Shown here in pieces: positions 1 through 11,280 of a stretch of DNA of 64,000 nucleotides. The notes below the pieces were generated by a model, which was not told the DNA's origin, searched no databases, and was given only the letters and a program-made list of their open reading frames with translations. The stretch lies in contig NW_017264206.1 in the NCBI RefSeq assembly GCF_001619985.1, forward strand, positions 536,745 through 600,744. The letters are read 5' to 3'. The stretch is from Xylona heveae TC161. Lineage: Eukaryota; Ascomycota; Xylonomycetes; Xylonales; Xylonaceae. Numbering within the stretch: position 1 is the stretch's first letter; the number at the start of each line of letters is the position of its first letter. The translations under genes and the position numbers were made by a program.

Positions 1-1
1 T

Positions 2-1057
2 CAAATACCAGCGCTCTCGCCCGTGTTTGATCCAAGTTTACTGGACCTCGCTGCTGCAGGGGATATCGATTCTCCGAGTCCAGACGCGGAGATAGTGAAT
101 GCAGCCCAGGAATTGCCAGTGCATCGGTTCGACTGGTGGGCTTCGGAGAAGGGATGTCCGGACGGGTGGGATGAAGCCACAAAAATCCCCGAAGAATTCG
201 CGGGCTCAGAGGATGCTCGAAGCGAGGGAAAACCCATGCCATGGTCTCAATGGAACATAGATGCTCCTGTTGGGAATTATCTCGTCCATTTCACCGGCAA
301 GGAAATAACTCGTATATGGAAGACAGCTTGCGCGACAGTAGCGGAAGAGGATAAGTCGTCTGCAGCTGGCCTGCCGAGCAGACATGATGCGATATTAGCG
401 CATATGTGGATTTTAATCAATCGCGCAAGGGATTCCAAGTCCTCTTCCACGACATCGTCGTCGTCGACGACGACGACCTCTGGGGTTGATCTTATCCACC
501 TGGATCTCACGCTCGGAGTCCGCTCGCGCGTCAGTCCAAAGCTATCTGAGCGTTTTGTGGGCTCGCCGATTTTCCTAGCCCACTACTCTCTTCCCCTTGA
601 AGCAGCACGTTCTTCTCCGCTGGGTAAAATAGCCCTTGGTATTCGCGGCACGACTGCGCTGTTTACCACCCCTTCAGTGGCGGCTCTCTTGCATGAAAAA
701 GCGCATCAAGTGTCCGCGCAAAGATATTGGGATGGTTTCTGTGGAAGACATCATGTGATTGTTACTTCATGGGCACATTTGAATGTGTACCAGGTTGATT
801 TTGTTGGTGATGGAAGAAACGTCCCGAGATATGTTCTTCCGTTGATGCCGGATGTGGATGGGTGTTTGCAGCTGATGGAGGCACGGCCTAATGGTCTGGA
901 CCAAGAGGACGGTGTGCAAGGAGGTTTGAATGCGGAAGTGAAAGACAGGAAGGAGAAGAGACACTGGACAGATAATGGGGTGGATGTCAAGCTGCAAATG
1001 GAAGCGGAAGCGTTGCAGAGGTTGTTAAATGATCCGTTGTTGAGAAAGTACGCATAG
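2..1057 (+). CDS. Fungal acyltransferase (PF02458, BAHD-like), 3' part
   Basis: The open frame enters from the left edge and gives about 351 residues of the C-terminal half of a CoA-dependent acyltransferase of the fungal transferase family (trichothecene 3-O-acetyltransferase-like). Seen: SRHDAILAHMWILINRAR, then SPIFLAHYSLPLEAA, then TSWAHLNVYQVDF followed by GDG and P-RYVLP, and DVDGCLQLMEA near the end; these are the usual C-terminal blocks. The DFGWG-type structural motif is present only as a weak variant (VDFVGDG). The catalytic HxxxD motif should lie left of the window. A Ser/Thr run (about residues 147-161) is a low-complexity insert. Such enzymes often modify secondary metabolites, but no other pathway gene is visible on the right side, so the substrate cannot be given. 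Family confident, role not. Confidence 0.8.
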   Translation, partial: QIPALSPVFDPSLLDLAAAGDIDSPSPDAEIVNAAQELPVHRFDWWASEKGCPDGWDEATKIPEEFAGSEDARSEGKPMPWSQWNIDAPVGNYLVHFTGKEITRIWKTACATVAEEDKSSAAGLPSRHDAILAHMWILINRARDSKSSSTTSSSSTTTTSGVDLIHLDLTLGVRSRVSPKLSERFVGSPIFLAHYSLPLEAARSSPLGKIALGIRGTTALFTTPSVAALLHEKAHQVSAQRYWDGFCGRHHVIVTSWAHLNVYQVDFVGDGRNVPRYVLPLMPDVDGCLQLMEARPNGLDQEDGVQGGLNAEVKDRKEKRHWTDNGVDVKLQMEAEALQRLLNDPLLRKYA

Positions 1058-1823
1058 AACACAAGGTTTCTTGAGAGAAGGAAGATGAATTATAAAAGGC
1101 ATGTGACGCATAGGAGAAACTGAGTGACTATTTCTTTCCCTGCTTCAGAATATAATACGAATTGAAAACCAAAAACAATAGGTGCAATTCAGCAGTCACT
1201 GTCAAAGGAGCATCAGTGCGAAACACGTAAGACAAATCGAGGAATAGGGTTGTACGAATGCAACAGAGAAGGAATGTGTAACAGGGAAAAAGAAAAGGAG
1301 AGACCCAAAGCATTGAACGATATTTGTCATGTTGTATTCATTCGCTGAAAGTGAGAAATTATATGATGCAGAAAGTTGTAGCGTTATGTTGGTGGTGTCG
1401 TTGGAGTGTTCAGCCTTGTCTCGGGTCCTTTTCCCGCAACGGGAGGGGCGAAAACATCGGAAGGAATCTCGACCACTTTCTAGTTTCCCCACATGCGCGG
1501 ACTGCTCTCCGCTCACATCCACACGAATTACTATACCTGAGGTCACCTGTGCCTTTTGAGTCTCTCTGGGGCAATTCTTCAGCCGTCATGCTCTTCAATC
1601 ACAATTTCTAGCTTTTTGCGACCGGCCTCATCAATACGCTCGTTCGAAAGCTTCTCCAAGCTTTACCAATCCGCCTGGACCCTGCATTTGTCAGACAATA
1701 CCTATCTACAGGATACATCCAGCCACAACCCACAACGACTCCGTATAATTCTACCAAGTTGTCCGCGAAAGACTGAGACTAGGGACGCCTGTTCAACCGC
1801 TGCTACTGAAGCTATTTGCAGCC
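1058..1823. other. Intergenic: acyltransferase 3' end and bZIP upstream region
   Basis: I see no supported gene in these 766 bases. The left part is the acyltransferase 3' region and the right part is promoter and leader of the bZIP gene. Short frames here lack splice or family support. Confidence 0.5.
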
Positions 1824-2967
1824 ATGGAATACACGCACCATCCTTACTACAATCCTGATCCCCAAGCTTACTCTTACCTTGGCCTCCCAACGACTACAGC
1901 TGGAACGAACAATGTGGACTCGGATAATTTTGGTGACTCTGCTATAAAGGTACGATTCCGGCAATCTCCTTTGTTATAATTGCTCTTTGGAAGTTATCTC
2001 TTTCTATTTCGTCTGCCGGTACTGGTATGAGCAGCGAGCTAATTCAAAGCTTCGGATCTCCTCGTTGAACAGGCACAAGACCCCTTTGATCAAGGCTACT
2101 CGCAACTGAGCAATTATGCCCAGTTCGAACAACAGGCTCACCAGGCCTTGAACGGGAGTGGCAACGGTATCATGTCCGACTCATCATCCTCGATACACAA
2201 TGCTGCTCCTGAAGGCGCCTTGAACGGAAGCCTAGGAAATGCAAAGCCATCAGACCCCGACGACCAAATACGCCGGAGCAGCAGCGAAGAGAAGGAACTC
2301 ACGCCTGCTCAGTCTCGGCGAAAAGAGCAGAATCGAGCTGCGTAGGTTTCTTCCCGTTTTACCTCTCTGCTCCATCTACCTACACATAGAGCCTTTTCCA
2401 CTAATTCTCGGGTTTTAAACAAACAGGCAACGAGCCTTTCGCGAGCGCAAAGAGCGACACGTCAAAGAACTCGAGATCAAGCTTACAAGCATGCAGCAAG
2501 CGCTATCTACAATGCAAGCTGACAAGGAGCGTCTCGAGCGCGAGCTGCACCACGTCTCGATGGAAAATGAGCTACTCCGATCTACCAATGGCAACAGCTC
2601 GAATGGCGGAGCCCATGCGCAAAGTGATCCGAACCATCACTCAGCCAACGTCACTGTCGGCCCGATGAGATTTTCCCCGGTCGATTTCACGACGAGTCTG
2701 CAGGAGGGACACCGCGCCAGCTCAGCATCTGCTCATCGCGTCACAGTCAGCGAACGAACAGGGGAGCGTCTTTTGGCCGCGGGCGCAGCATGGGACATCA
2801 TTGTCGAACATCCTCTTTTCAAAAAGGGTCTGGTTGACATTGGTGATGTATGCGAGCGCCTCAAGCGGATCACTCAGTGCGATGGACAAGGGCCAGTGTT
2901 TGGAGAAGGCGAGGTCATGCGCGCAATCGAAGCAAGTGCTGCTAGCGGAAGCGATGAATTGATTTGA
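1824..2967 (+). CDS. bZIP transcription factor, Pap1/Yap (AP-1-like) type
   Basis: Exons 1824-1949, 2073-2341 and 2427-2967 give 311 residues. The second intron splits the basic region: joining QNRAA to QRAFRERKERHVKELE restores the fungal AP-1 signature (N-x-x-A-Q-x-x-F-R), which proves the junction. It is followed by leucine-spaced residues (IKLTSMQQALSTMQADKERL and onward). The N-terminus is rich in Tyr, Pro and Asn, and a conserved C-terminal block contains WDIIVEHPLFKKGLVDIGDV and CDGQGPVF. The start is the first ATG in the frame of exon 1. There is no cysteine-rich redox domain of the yeast Yap1 kind, so it is more likely in the Fcr3/RsmA-like group that acts in stress or secondary-metabolism control. 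That placement is inference. DNA-binding role in the nucleus is well supported. Confidence 0.88.
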
Positions 2968-3696
2968 GCAGGGCAAGGCATGCTGGACATGTCTACGACC
3001 TGAAAATATTCCATATCCTGTATCTGCTTCTCTCTATGGCCAGGCAAGTCCAACCCTGGATAGGAAGCGCGGATACTGCAAAAGGCAACGCAAAAAAGAA
3101 ATCTATGCGTAGCCTCGCTAGTAAAGGAAAAATGGGCGTTTGTGGGTTTCAAAGCAATCTATAAACATACTCTGGGGAAAGGGCGTTATCAGGTGCTACG
3201 GAAGGGTTCGGAACCAGGGTTTCGGGAGATTGAGAATCTATTTCTTTTCATTTATGCTTTACATATACCACGATATCATAAGTAGCACAGTAGCGCAACG
3301 TCGCAATTCCGATTCTTTCTGCAATTTTTCTTTCTCTTCAATTCCGGGAATACTACCAAACTTTTTGTCCAACGTGAGCTTGATCCTGTTTATATACCGC
3401 GTAATGATGATCGCAGGCCAACGTAGCTATGAGTAGCTACGAAACCTCATTGTAAGTAATGGAAAATGAAAAACGCAGCCCGCTGCGTCAAGGCCCATGC
3501 TCTAGATAGATAGCAATCCTAGCAAAGTAAAACTCAAGCCCGCGCTTTTTCTTTTTGCGAGTTGACAAAATCGCGTACCTTATATACATAACGAATACAC
3601 CCGCGGTGGAAATGCATCTAAAGGATAGTCGTAAAAGGGTAAATGGACATGAGGGAAACCGCTTGAGGCATATCAAATAAAATGGTATAATACGCT
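2968..3696. other. Convergent intergenic with a short perfect hairpin
   Basis: This is the 3' space between the bZIP gene (+) and the phosducin-like gene (-). It has no supported gene. At 3422-3441 there is a perfect 8 bp stem (CGTAGCTA / TAGCTACG) with a 4 nt loop. It may be chance or part of 3' end formation. Confidence 0.5.
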
Positions 3697-4729
3697 TTAG
3701 TCCCAATCGTCATCAGACTCATCCCCGGCTCTAGTCGGTCGAGCGGAGCTGCGAAGGCTAGATTTCTTGTCTTGGCCGTCGTCGTCTTCGTCGCCGGGTT
3801 TCTTGCTTAGTCGGGAATCGGTCTGCTTCACGGCGCCGACGGAGATGAGGAGTTGTTCGATATCTATTGTTTGTGAGATGAGTCAGTTGATTTCGTCACA
3901 TGGAAGAGAAACAAAGGAAATGGAAGAAACAAAAGAAATGGAGGAGCTTACCCTCCAGCTTCGTTTGCTTGCCCTTCAACTCCCTCAACGTGACAATCTG
4001 CCGCTGGATGTCTCCGTCCTTGTATATCAATATCGTGGGTGTATTCCGCTCTGGGTATCCCTCAATGCACATGTCGGCGCGCATTTCGGCGAACTTGACG
4101 TCTCCGAATCTCCGGGCAGCTTCGCGCCAGAGCTCAGTAAGGATGCGCGACTCGACGTTCGTACCCAGCGAGGAAGTCAAGTTGACGAAGACAAAGGATT
4201 TCTTAGACGCCTCGGTCACGTCCCGCGAGTAGTCGGGCTTTTGCAGGTGGTATACTTGGTTGTGTACGCTGGCGGCGGAGATAGTGGAGAGCTCGGCCAT
4301 GCGCTGTTGCCTATACCTGGGTTAGTTGGGCGAAATACAGGACCGTGTGGATGGGGTTGAAAAGGTGGTTTCAGTAATGATATGATGTGTTGGTACGCAC
4401 CGGTATTTCTCGAGGAACTCTTCGTCTTCTTCCTCTTCGAGCTCGTCGAGCTCATCGAGTTCCTTTCCTTCGAGGCGGTTCTCATGTGCAAGTCGTCGCG
4501 CTTCAACAAGCGCTTCTTCGATAAAAGGAGTTGGAGACGGAGGCTTTTCTGGTATCACACCGTGCTTGCGAAGAATATCGTTCCTAATTGCACCATGGTG
4601 GCCGTGTTAGAAAGGAAGTTGTCGGACGGATAGTAAGGGAAATGCGGTATTGTGGAGTTGCGGGATTGCTGCGCACCATTCTGTGTCGGCGTTGGGGTCG
4701 TCGACCGGGACATTCACTGGCATGTCCAT
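3697..4729 (-). CDS. PLP2: Phosducin-like protein 2 (thioredoxin-fold chaperone cofactor)
   Basis: Exons, in order of transcription: 4729-4677, 4583-4401, 4310-3952, 3863-3697; 253 residues. The N-terminus reads MDMPVNVPVDDPNADTEW then NDILRKHGVIP, typical of class II phosducin-like proteins. An acidic stretch (about 55-70, ELDELDELEEEEDEEFLEKY) precedes the thioredoxin-like domain (about 95-205) with FVFVNLTSS, ADMCIEGYPERNTPTILIY and GDIQRQIV. The tail is acidic, ending DESDDDWD. These proteins assist the CCT chaperonin in folding actin and tubulin in the cytosol. The domain lacks a CxxC pair, as expected for this family. The gene lies head to head with coatomer gamma, about 0.7 kb apart. 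All intron phases close. Alternative: another thioredoxin-like protein, but the N- and C-terminal blocks make that unlikely. Confidence 0.9.
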
Positions 4730-5423
4730 CTTGGGTAACTTCTATAGAAAGAAAGAGCTGTAATTGAGAGGGAAAGATGTCTGAAGCTCAATGTTGTTAG
4801 AGATTATGTGGATATTGGAACATTCGTAGGCAGCGGATCTGGGGACCGCCACATGTTTGCTCTGTTTGTTGCATGGCGGTGAGCAAGCCACTGATGTGTA
4901 TGTGGCTGGTGCATTTGCTCAAGTGGGTAATTGTCGGTTTTGATCCAGCGCTGAACTGTGTAAAAATGTAAATTTACAATCATAGCATGTTCTTTACTCA
5001 TTAATGTTAAGCTAATTAATCTCTATAAGCTTTACATGAAGATTGCCAGTTGTGGTTGAGTCCTATTTAGAGCTCTCCTGCTCATTGCACCAGCCACAGT
5101 GGCTTGTGCACACAACCCCTTGGAGAGACGTTGCCATTCTGGCATCCTCCGGTCTAAGCACCACCACCATTAACTGAACCTCGAGACACCCCCAGATCAA
5201 CGTCAATTCCCTTCGACCCCTTGCCGCAGCTGGGAATCTCTCTGGGGCTTGTTCTCAATATCGTGCTGGAGATTTTCATCCGGAACCGCGTCCAATTGCA
5301 TCGATCCTGAGAACCTTGGAATTTATCCAGTAGGGGCAGAAGCCGCGTCAAGGCATCGGCTCGCCGAGATTCACGTTTGGAGACCGATCCTATCACCATA
5401 GATTGCACCTTTCTACCGACAAT
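4730..5423. other. Divergent promoter region, PLP2 / coatomer gamma
   Basis: These 694 bases separate two genes transcribed outward. I see no gene, tRNA or repeat. An apparent 176-residue minus-strand frame at 5154-5684 overlaps the first coatomer exons and is a shadow. Confidence 0.5.
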
Positions 5424-8400
5424 ATGAGCTTCAGCAAAAAGGATGAGGACGTTGACTCCTCGATCCTCAAGGTCGACAGAGTCTCTGTCTTCCAAGAAGG
5501 TATGCGTGAGCTCGTGTAGCTCAAAGCCAGCTTGCGCTAACCATACGTTACGAATAGCACGCCTCTTTAACACCTCGCCCATTTCACCACGACGATGTCG
5601 CATTCTCTTAACAAAGATTGCTCTTCTTCTTTTTACGGGCGAAAAGTTTCCCACGAATGAAGCTACCTCTCTCTTTTTCGGCATTTCGAAACTCTTCCAG
5701 AATAAAGATGCCAGCTTGCGTCAGATGGTCTACCTCATCATCAAGGAGCTCGCAAACACCGCCGAAGACGTTATCATGGTCACGAGCAGTATCATGAAGG
5801 ATACAGCTGTTGGAAGCGATGTAGTATACCGTGCAAACGCCATCCGGTCATTATGCCGAGTAATAGACGTATGTTTTTTTGGAAATTAACAACGGCAAGG
5901 TACGGGATTCAGGCTGACGGATTTCCATTAGGCTACGACTGTCCAAGCAATCGAGCGTCTGATCAAGACCGCCATTGTCGACAAGACCCCTTCTGTCTCT
6001 TCGGCCGCTCTCGTCTCGTCATATCACCTCCTTCCCATTGCCCGTGACGTTGTTCGACGGTGGCAGAGCGAGACCCAAGAGGCAGCCTCATCGTCCAAGT
6101 CGTCCGGCGGTCTCTCCTTTGGCTTTGGAAGCTCCAGTAGCTCTTTGGCTCCCGTTGGCTCGAGCTATATGACTCAGTACCACGCAATTGGTCTCTTGTA
6201 CCAGATGCGATCTCACGACCGAATGGCGCTGGTAAAGATGGTGCAGCAGCTTGGCGCTCCCGGTGTTGTCAAGAGCCCTGTAGCTACCATTATGCTTGTC
6301 AGATTGGCGGCGAAGCTGGCTGCGGAGGACCCGAGCCTGCGTAACCCGATGGTGCAACTTCTGGACGGCTGGTTGCGCCACAAGAGCGACATGGTCAACT
6401 TTGAAGCCGCCAAAGCTATTTGCGAGATGACGGACGCCTCTGACGCAGAGGTCCAGCATGCGGTCCAGGTTATGCAAATCAACCTCTCTTCGCCTCGCGC
6501 CATTACCAAATTTGCAGCTATTCGTATTCTGCACGCTTTTGCCTCGACGCGTCCGGATGCTGTCCGAATCTGCAACCAGGACTTTGAGACGCTCATCTCC
6601 AACAGCAACCGGTCCATTGCCACCTTTGCCATCACTGCTCTCCTTAAGACTGGTAGTGAGTCTAGCGTGGATCGACTGATGAAGCAAATCTCTAGCTTCA
6701 TGGCCGAGATTAGCGACGAGTTCAAGGTCACCATTATTGAAGCGATCCGCACCTTGTGCTTGAAGTTCCCCAGCAAGCAGTCTGGTATGCTAGCCTTTTT
6801 GAGCGGCGTGCTTCGGGACGAGGGAGGCTACGAGTTCAAACGCAGTGTCGTGGAGAGCATGTTTGACTTGATCAAGTTCGTCCCGGAAAGCAGAGAAGAT
6901 GGTATGTATTTGCAGAGGAACAAAACTTTGACAGCTAGCCCCTGAGATATAGCATGCTGACTCTTGAAACAGCTTTGGCACATCTTTGCGAATTTATCGA
7001 GGACTGCGAGTTCACCAAGCTCGCTGTCCGTATCCTTCACCTCCTGGGTCTGGAGGGCCCCAAGACCAGCCATCCGACCAAGTATATCCGCTACATCTAC
7101 AACCGCGTTGTTCTCGAGAATGCGGTCGTTCGGGCCGCTGCTGTGACGGCTTTGGCCAAGTTTGGTGTCGGTCAGAAAGACCCTGAAGTCAAACGAAGCG
7201 TGCGTGTCTTGCTCTCAAGATGTCTTGATGACACCGACGATGAAGTCCGCGACCGCGCTGCGCTGAACCTCCGACTGATGGATGAGGATGATGAGACGGC
7301 CAACCGTTTTATCAAGAACGACTCAATGTTTTCCTTGCCTGTCTTTGAGCATCAGCTCGTCATGTACGTCACTGCAGACGACAAGGCTACTTTTGGCAAG
7401 CCATTCGACGTCGAAAACATCCCTGTGGTCACTCGCGAACAGGCCGATGCCGAAGACCGCACCAAGAAGCTCACTCATGCTACGCCGACGCTTCGGGCTC
7501 CCTCTACCGGACCTACCAAGGGAGCGGCAAAGGGTGGCGTGGACGTGGCTGCCTCAGTTTCTGCAGCTGCGCAAAAGTATGCCGAGCAGCTCACGCGCAT
7601 TCCAGAAATCAGGCCTTTCGGCGCTCTCCTCAAGTCTTCCTCTGTTATCGAATTGACCGAATCGGAGACAGAATACGTTGTCAGCGCTGTCAAGCATATT
7701 TTCAAAGAGTACATTGTGTTGCAGTTTGACATCAAGAACACTCTGCCTGACACCGTTCTCGAGAATGTCTCTATGGTGGCTAGTCCCTCTGACGAGGAAG
7801 AAGCGGGTCTAGAAGAGGAATTCATCATTCCTGTTCCCAAGCTCGCCACCGACGAGCCTGGCACCGTCTACGTCGCCTTCAAGCGTGTCGATGGTGGCGC
7901 CTCTCTGCCCACAACCAGCTTCACCAACATTCTCAAGTTCACCAGCAAGGAGATTGATCCAACGACCGGCGAGCCGGAAGAGGAAGGCTACGACGACGAA
8001 TACCAGGTCGAGGACCTCGAACTTCTCGGCAGCGACTACGTTCTTCCCGCCTTTGCCGGCAGCTTCGACCACGTGTGGGAGCAAACCGGCGCTCAAGGCG
8101 AGGAGGCCGAGGAAACTCTTCAGCTTAGCAACGTCAAGAGCATTTCAGGTACGTTTTTATATTCACTCGATGTCAAGATTTTCTACTGTCAAAACCAACG
8201 AGGCTAATTCTTTATTCCAATAGACGCTACTGAGCAAATTACCGCTGCGCTCGCTCTGCAGCCCCTCGAAGGAACCGACATTGCCATCAACACTTCAACG
8301 CATACCTTGAAGCTCTTTGGCAAGTCAGTTCTCGGCGGCAAAATCGCAGCGCTGGTCAAGATGGCCTACTCTGCCAAGACGGGCGTCACGACAAAGATTT

Positions 8401-8456
8401 CGGTTCGCGCCGAGGAAGAAGGCGTCGCAGCCCTGCTCATCAATGCTGTTGCTTAG
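5424..8456 (+). CDS. SEC21: Coatomer subunit gamma (COPI)
   Basis: Five exons, 5424-5499, 5558-5868, 5932-6901, 6973-8148 and 8224-8456, give 921 residues, the normal length. The N-terminus MSFSKKDEDVDSSILKVDR leads into an adaptin-like helical-repeat domain (LNTSPISPRRCR-type block, NEATSLFFGISKLFQNKD, LRQMVYLIIKELA, VYRANAIRSLCRVID). A low-complexity SSSKSSGGLSFGFGSSSSSL loop lies near residue 185. The C-terminal appendage begins about residue 600 and ends AEEEGVAALLINAVA. Gamma-COP is the F-subcomplex large subunit of the COPI coat that sorts cargo for retrograde Golgi-to-ER transport. All four introns are 58-75 nt with strong GTATGT/GTACGT donors. Very confident. Confidence 0.97.
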
Positions 8457-9074
8457 AACACCATCTCTTTCTTCCCTCTTCAGCTTGTGTTCTCGCGTTC
8501 TCTCAAAATGTCTTCCCTGGCCTTGAACACTATTCCTGGAAAACTAACTTCTGTTCTCCTTGCCTCTTCTCACATCTTTTCAAAATTCCCATGAAGGAGG
8601 TATATTCTTTTAAATCGGATAAACCGTATTTCCCCTTCTTTTCCTTCCTTCCTTCTTTGCCCGTCTCTAATTTTTTCGTACACTTACAGCCTACGTATCC
8701 ATTCATCCATCCATCCATCCCGGTAACTTCCCGTCCCGTCCCCCCTTATTCGTTTCCCTTGAAACTTCATATATTCTGGTCCCTGGTATGAATTTTTTTT
8801 TGTTGTCTGGCGTTTGGAATGAAAGATGTATCATATCATTTTCATCAAATCAATTACAAGTCTTGTCATTAATTCAACTCAAAAATCTTCTTTTGACGTT
8901 CTCGTTATAGTGGAAGGATATGGTTCAATAAAGTCATAGGTGAGAAAATGGTCCATCATATTCTTTTCAACGCTATGTTTCATTTGCGCTTGGAAGGATC
9001 TTCTGATAGTGTCTATTACAATATAGTATATACCTCTTAATGCCGCAACAACAAAAACCGACAATTTACCGTTT
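8457..9074. other. Convergent 3' region with CCAT microsatellite
   Basis: This is the 3' space between coatomer gamma (+) and the CDP-alcohol phosphotransferase (-). It is T-rich and contains about four tandem ATCC units near 8704-8720. No gene is seen. Confidence 0.5.
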
Positions 9075-10747
9075 CTATGCCTTCTTCTTGTCCTCGTCCT
9101 TTTCCACGTACGGGTGCTTGATTGTGAGGCACCAAATGTCGAGATAATCGCAGATGGCGAAGATGACGTCAATCTAGAATTTTAAATCATTGTCAGTTTC
9201 TTGGTCTTCCAGTAGAAAGAAAGGGAAATTCGAGATGCAATTGAAAAGATGGATGTAAAAAAGGGAATGGAAGACATACCACAAAACTACCATAGACACC
9301 AATGCTCAGACCCAAGCACAAAAAGACAAATGCGACTTGGTACACGTCGCTGCCTAATGCGCTGGGCCAGCCCCTGCCGATATGATCGTACAGCCACGGA
9401 CCAAGGCTGTCAATGACACCAAAGAGGAGCGGCGCCGCGATGATGTTTTGGTAGGGGAATCGAGCCTTGCACAGGTGTGCGACAATCATTTGTCCCACGG
9501 AGTACGCGTTGACGAGGCCGACAAAGAAGACGAACGGGATGAGGTGGTGGTTAAGGATTACAGGCTGGAGATAGAGATACGCCGCGGTCAAGGTCCAGGT
9601 GATAAAGAAGGGAGCCAGGCCAAGCAAAGCAGGCTTAACAGGCTCGTTGCGGGCACGACGGGCCTTCATGACGCTCAGAGCGCTGAAAGATTTTCGAGTC
9701 AGCACGAGCGACAATTTTGTAAATAGAAGAGCGGAAGCAAACCTTTGAATGGTATTAAACACTAGAACGATTCCACCATACACCATGTACCATTCGTTAA
9801 AGTGGAGGTCGTAGATTGTGTCCGGGATAAAGTCAAATTTGGGAACTCCGACAGTTTGGAGCATAGACTGCTGCCAAAAGCTTGCGCCCCCTTTGAGTCC
9901 AGTGATTGCGAAGACGATGCAGAGGGTCAAGATCCCTTCGACGGGGCCAGATACGAGGCCAAGCGTGAGGGTGTGCGTGTGGTACTCGTCCCAGGTTTGG
10001 ATATAGAAGGTGAGGAGAGCTGCCGCATTCGTTAATGACTATACCTCTGAGCACAGGGAAAGAAAGTGACACATACAGGCAAAGAGGGTCAAGACGGTCT
10101 TCCAGCCTTGTCCGAGGTTCATGGCCGCAGCGAAGAGGAGCACTTCAAGGAAGGTATTGCAAGCATCGACGCCTATTGCGTACGTTAGTAAATAAACTTT
10201 AGGAGGCTTAACAGCAAGTATAACATACCATGATCGAATAATTCTCCCAATGGCCCGCTTTGACGAGTTCTCCGTCTATTTCGTAATCAGTATCATTGTG
10301 CACTCCGTCTTGGAAAAAGGACATACGCTTGTTGGCCGTCGCATGCGTCGAATGTCTGGTACAGAAAGAGACCGACAGCCCAAGTATAATATACCCATGA
10401 AGGACAGTCCTGATCGAGCGTCGGATTATACCAGAGCATGGTCAAGAAATTCATGACCACGAAGCTGAAGCCGGTCAGGGTGATCTAGATTATCTTAGCG
10501 GAAAGAAGGGAGAAGGGAGAGCTAGAAAACTCACGGCATTGGGCCTAAATGATTAATTAGCAATTCGCGGCATCCAACCCATCGTCTTCTTCTATTGAAT
10601 AACTTACGCCATGGACATGGGAAAGAGTTTGATCGCGACATTGGTGTAGAATGGCTTCAAAACATAGCGCGACACAAGGGAATGATCCACGCCGGAGTAT
10701 TTGTACTCCTTGAGGTTTGGAAGCTTGTACGTTCGAATGTAAACCAT
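9075..10747 (-). CDS. EPT1: Ethanolamine/choline phosphotransferase (CDP-alcohol type)
   Basis: Eight exons: 10747-10608, 10544-10535, 10484-10327, 10275-10229, 10172-10077, 10019-9743, 9682-9280, 9173-9075; 409 residues. The CDP-alcohol phosphotransferase motif is complete: D99-G100-x2-A103-R104-x8-G113-x3-D117-x3-D121 (in DGQQARRTRQSGPLGELFDH and onward). The N-terminus MVYIRTYKLPNLKEYKYSG is typical of fungal Cpt1/Ept1. Many hydrophobic segments follow, and the last exon ends in a charged KDEDKKKA tail. It transfers phosphoethanolamine and/or phosphocholine from the CDP derivative to diacylglycerol in ER or Golgi membranes, the last step of the Kennedy pathway; which headgroup cannot be told from sequence. 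The second exon is only 10 nt (reads PNA) and is required to keep phase. The last intron (9279-9174) separates a short soluble tail. Confidence 0.93.
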
Positions 10748-11280
10748 TTTGCTCTATATCGCCAGCGGCGAGAGACAAGATACGGGCGACAGAAAAAGGG
10801 AGAAATGGGTTAAAAAAAAAAAAAAAAAAAGTTGTGGGCAGGGGATGTCACGAAAAGCGTGGTGATAAGCCACTTGGCGATGGTTTCGCGTCTTGCTGGC
10901 TAAAAAGTTGGATTAAAAGCGCGCTCTGTGACGTCGTTTGTTTCGCCAACTCCCGCTGTGGGGGACCTGGGGGTCTCTTATCCGGCGCTAAATTCCGTGT
11001 CGCACAGTTGCTCTATAAGCTCCAATCATAATATTGTTGTAGCTATCGCTCACTCTTCTACAGGGGGGAAAAAATAATAAGAAAAAGTCCGATATAATCG
11101 GTTTCATTCAAATAAACATTGTGAAATAGCAGTATGCAACCTATTTCCTTCCGAGAAATTTCCATCGTACCCTAATTGGAAACCCAAATCAATGAAATTG
11201 CAAGCTTCGAAGCTGGAACAAATCATCAGAACTGCAGGCAATAAACCCACAAGACAAAACAAACTTTGCAGCTTTCTCCT
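10748..11280. other. Intergenic with A19 tract
   Basis: Promoter side of the phosphotransferase gene and 3' side of the NIPSNAP gene. A run of 19 A lies at 10812-10830. No supported gene. Confidence 0.5.

Noticed and set aside
1-2967. A secondary-metabolite cluster from the acyltransferase and bZIP genes
   Set aside because: Only one possible pathway enzyme is visible and the genes to the right are housekeeping. The left side is outside the window.
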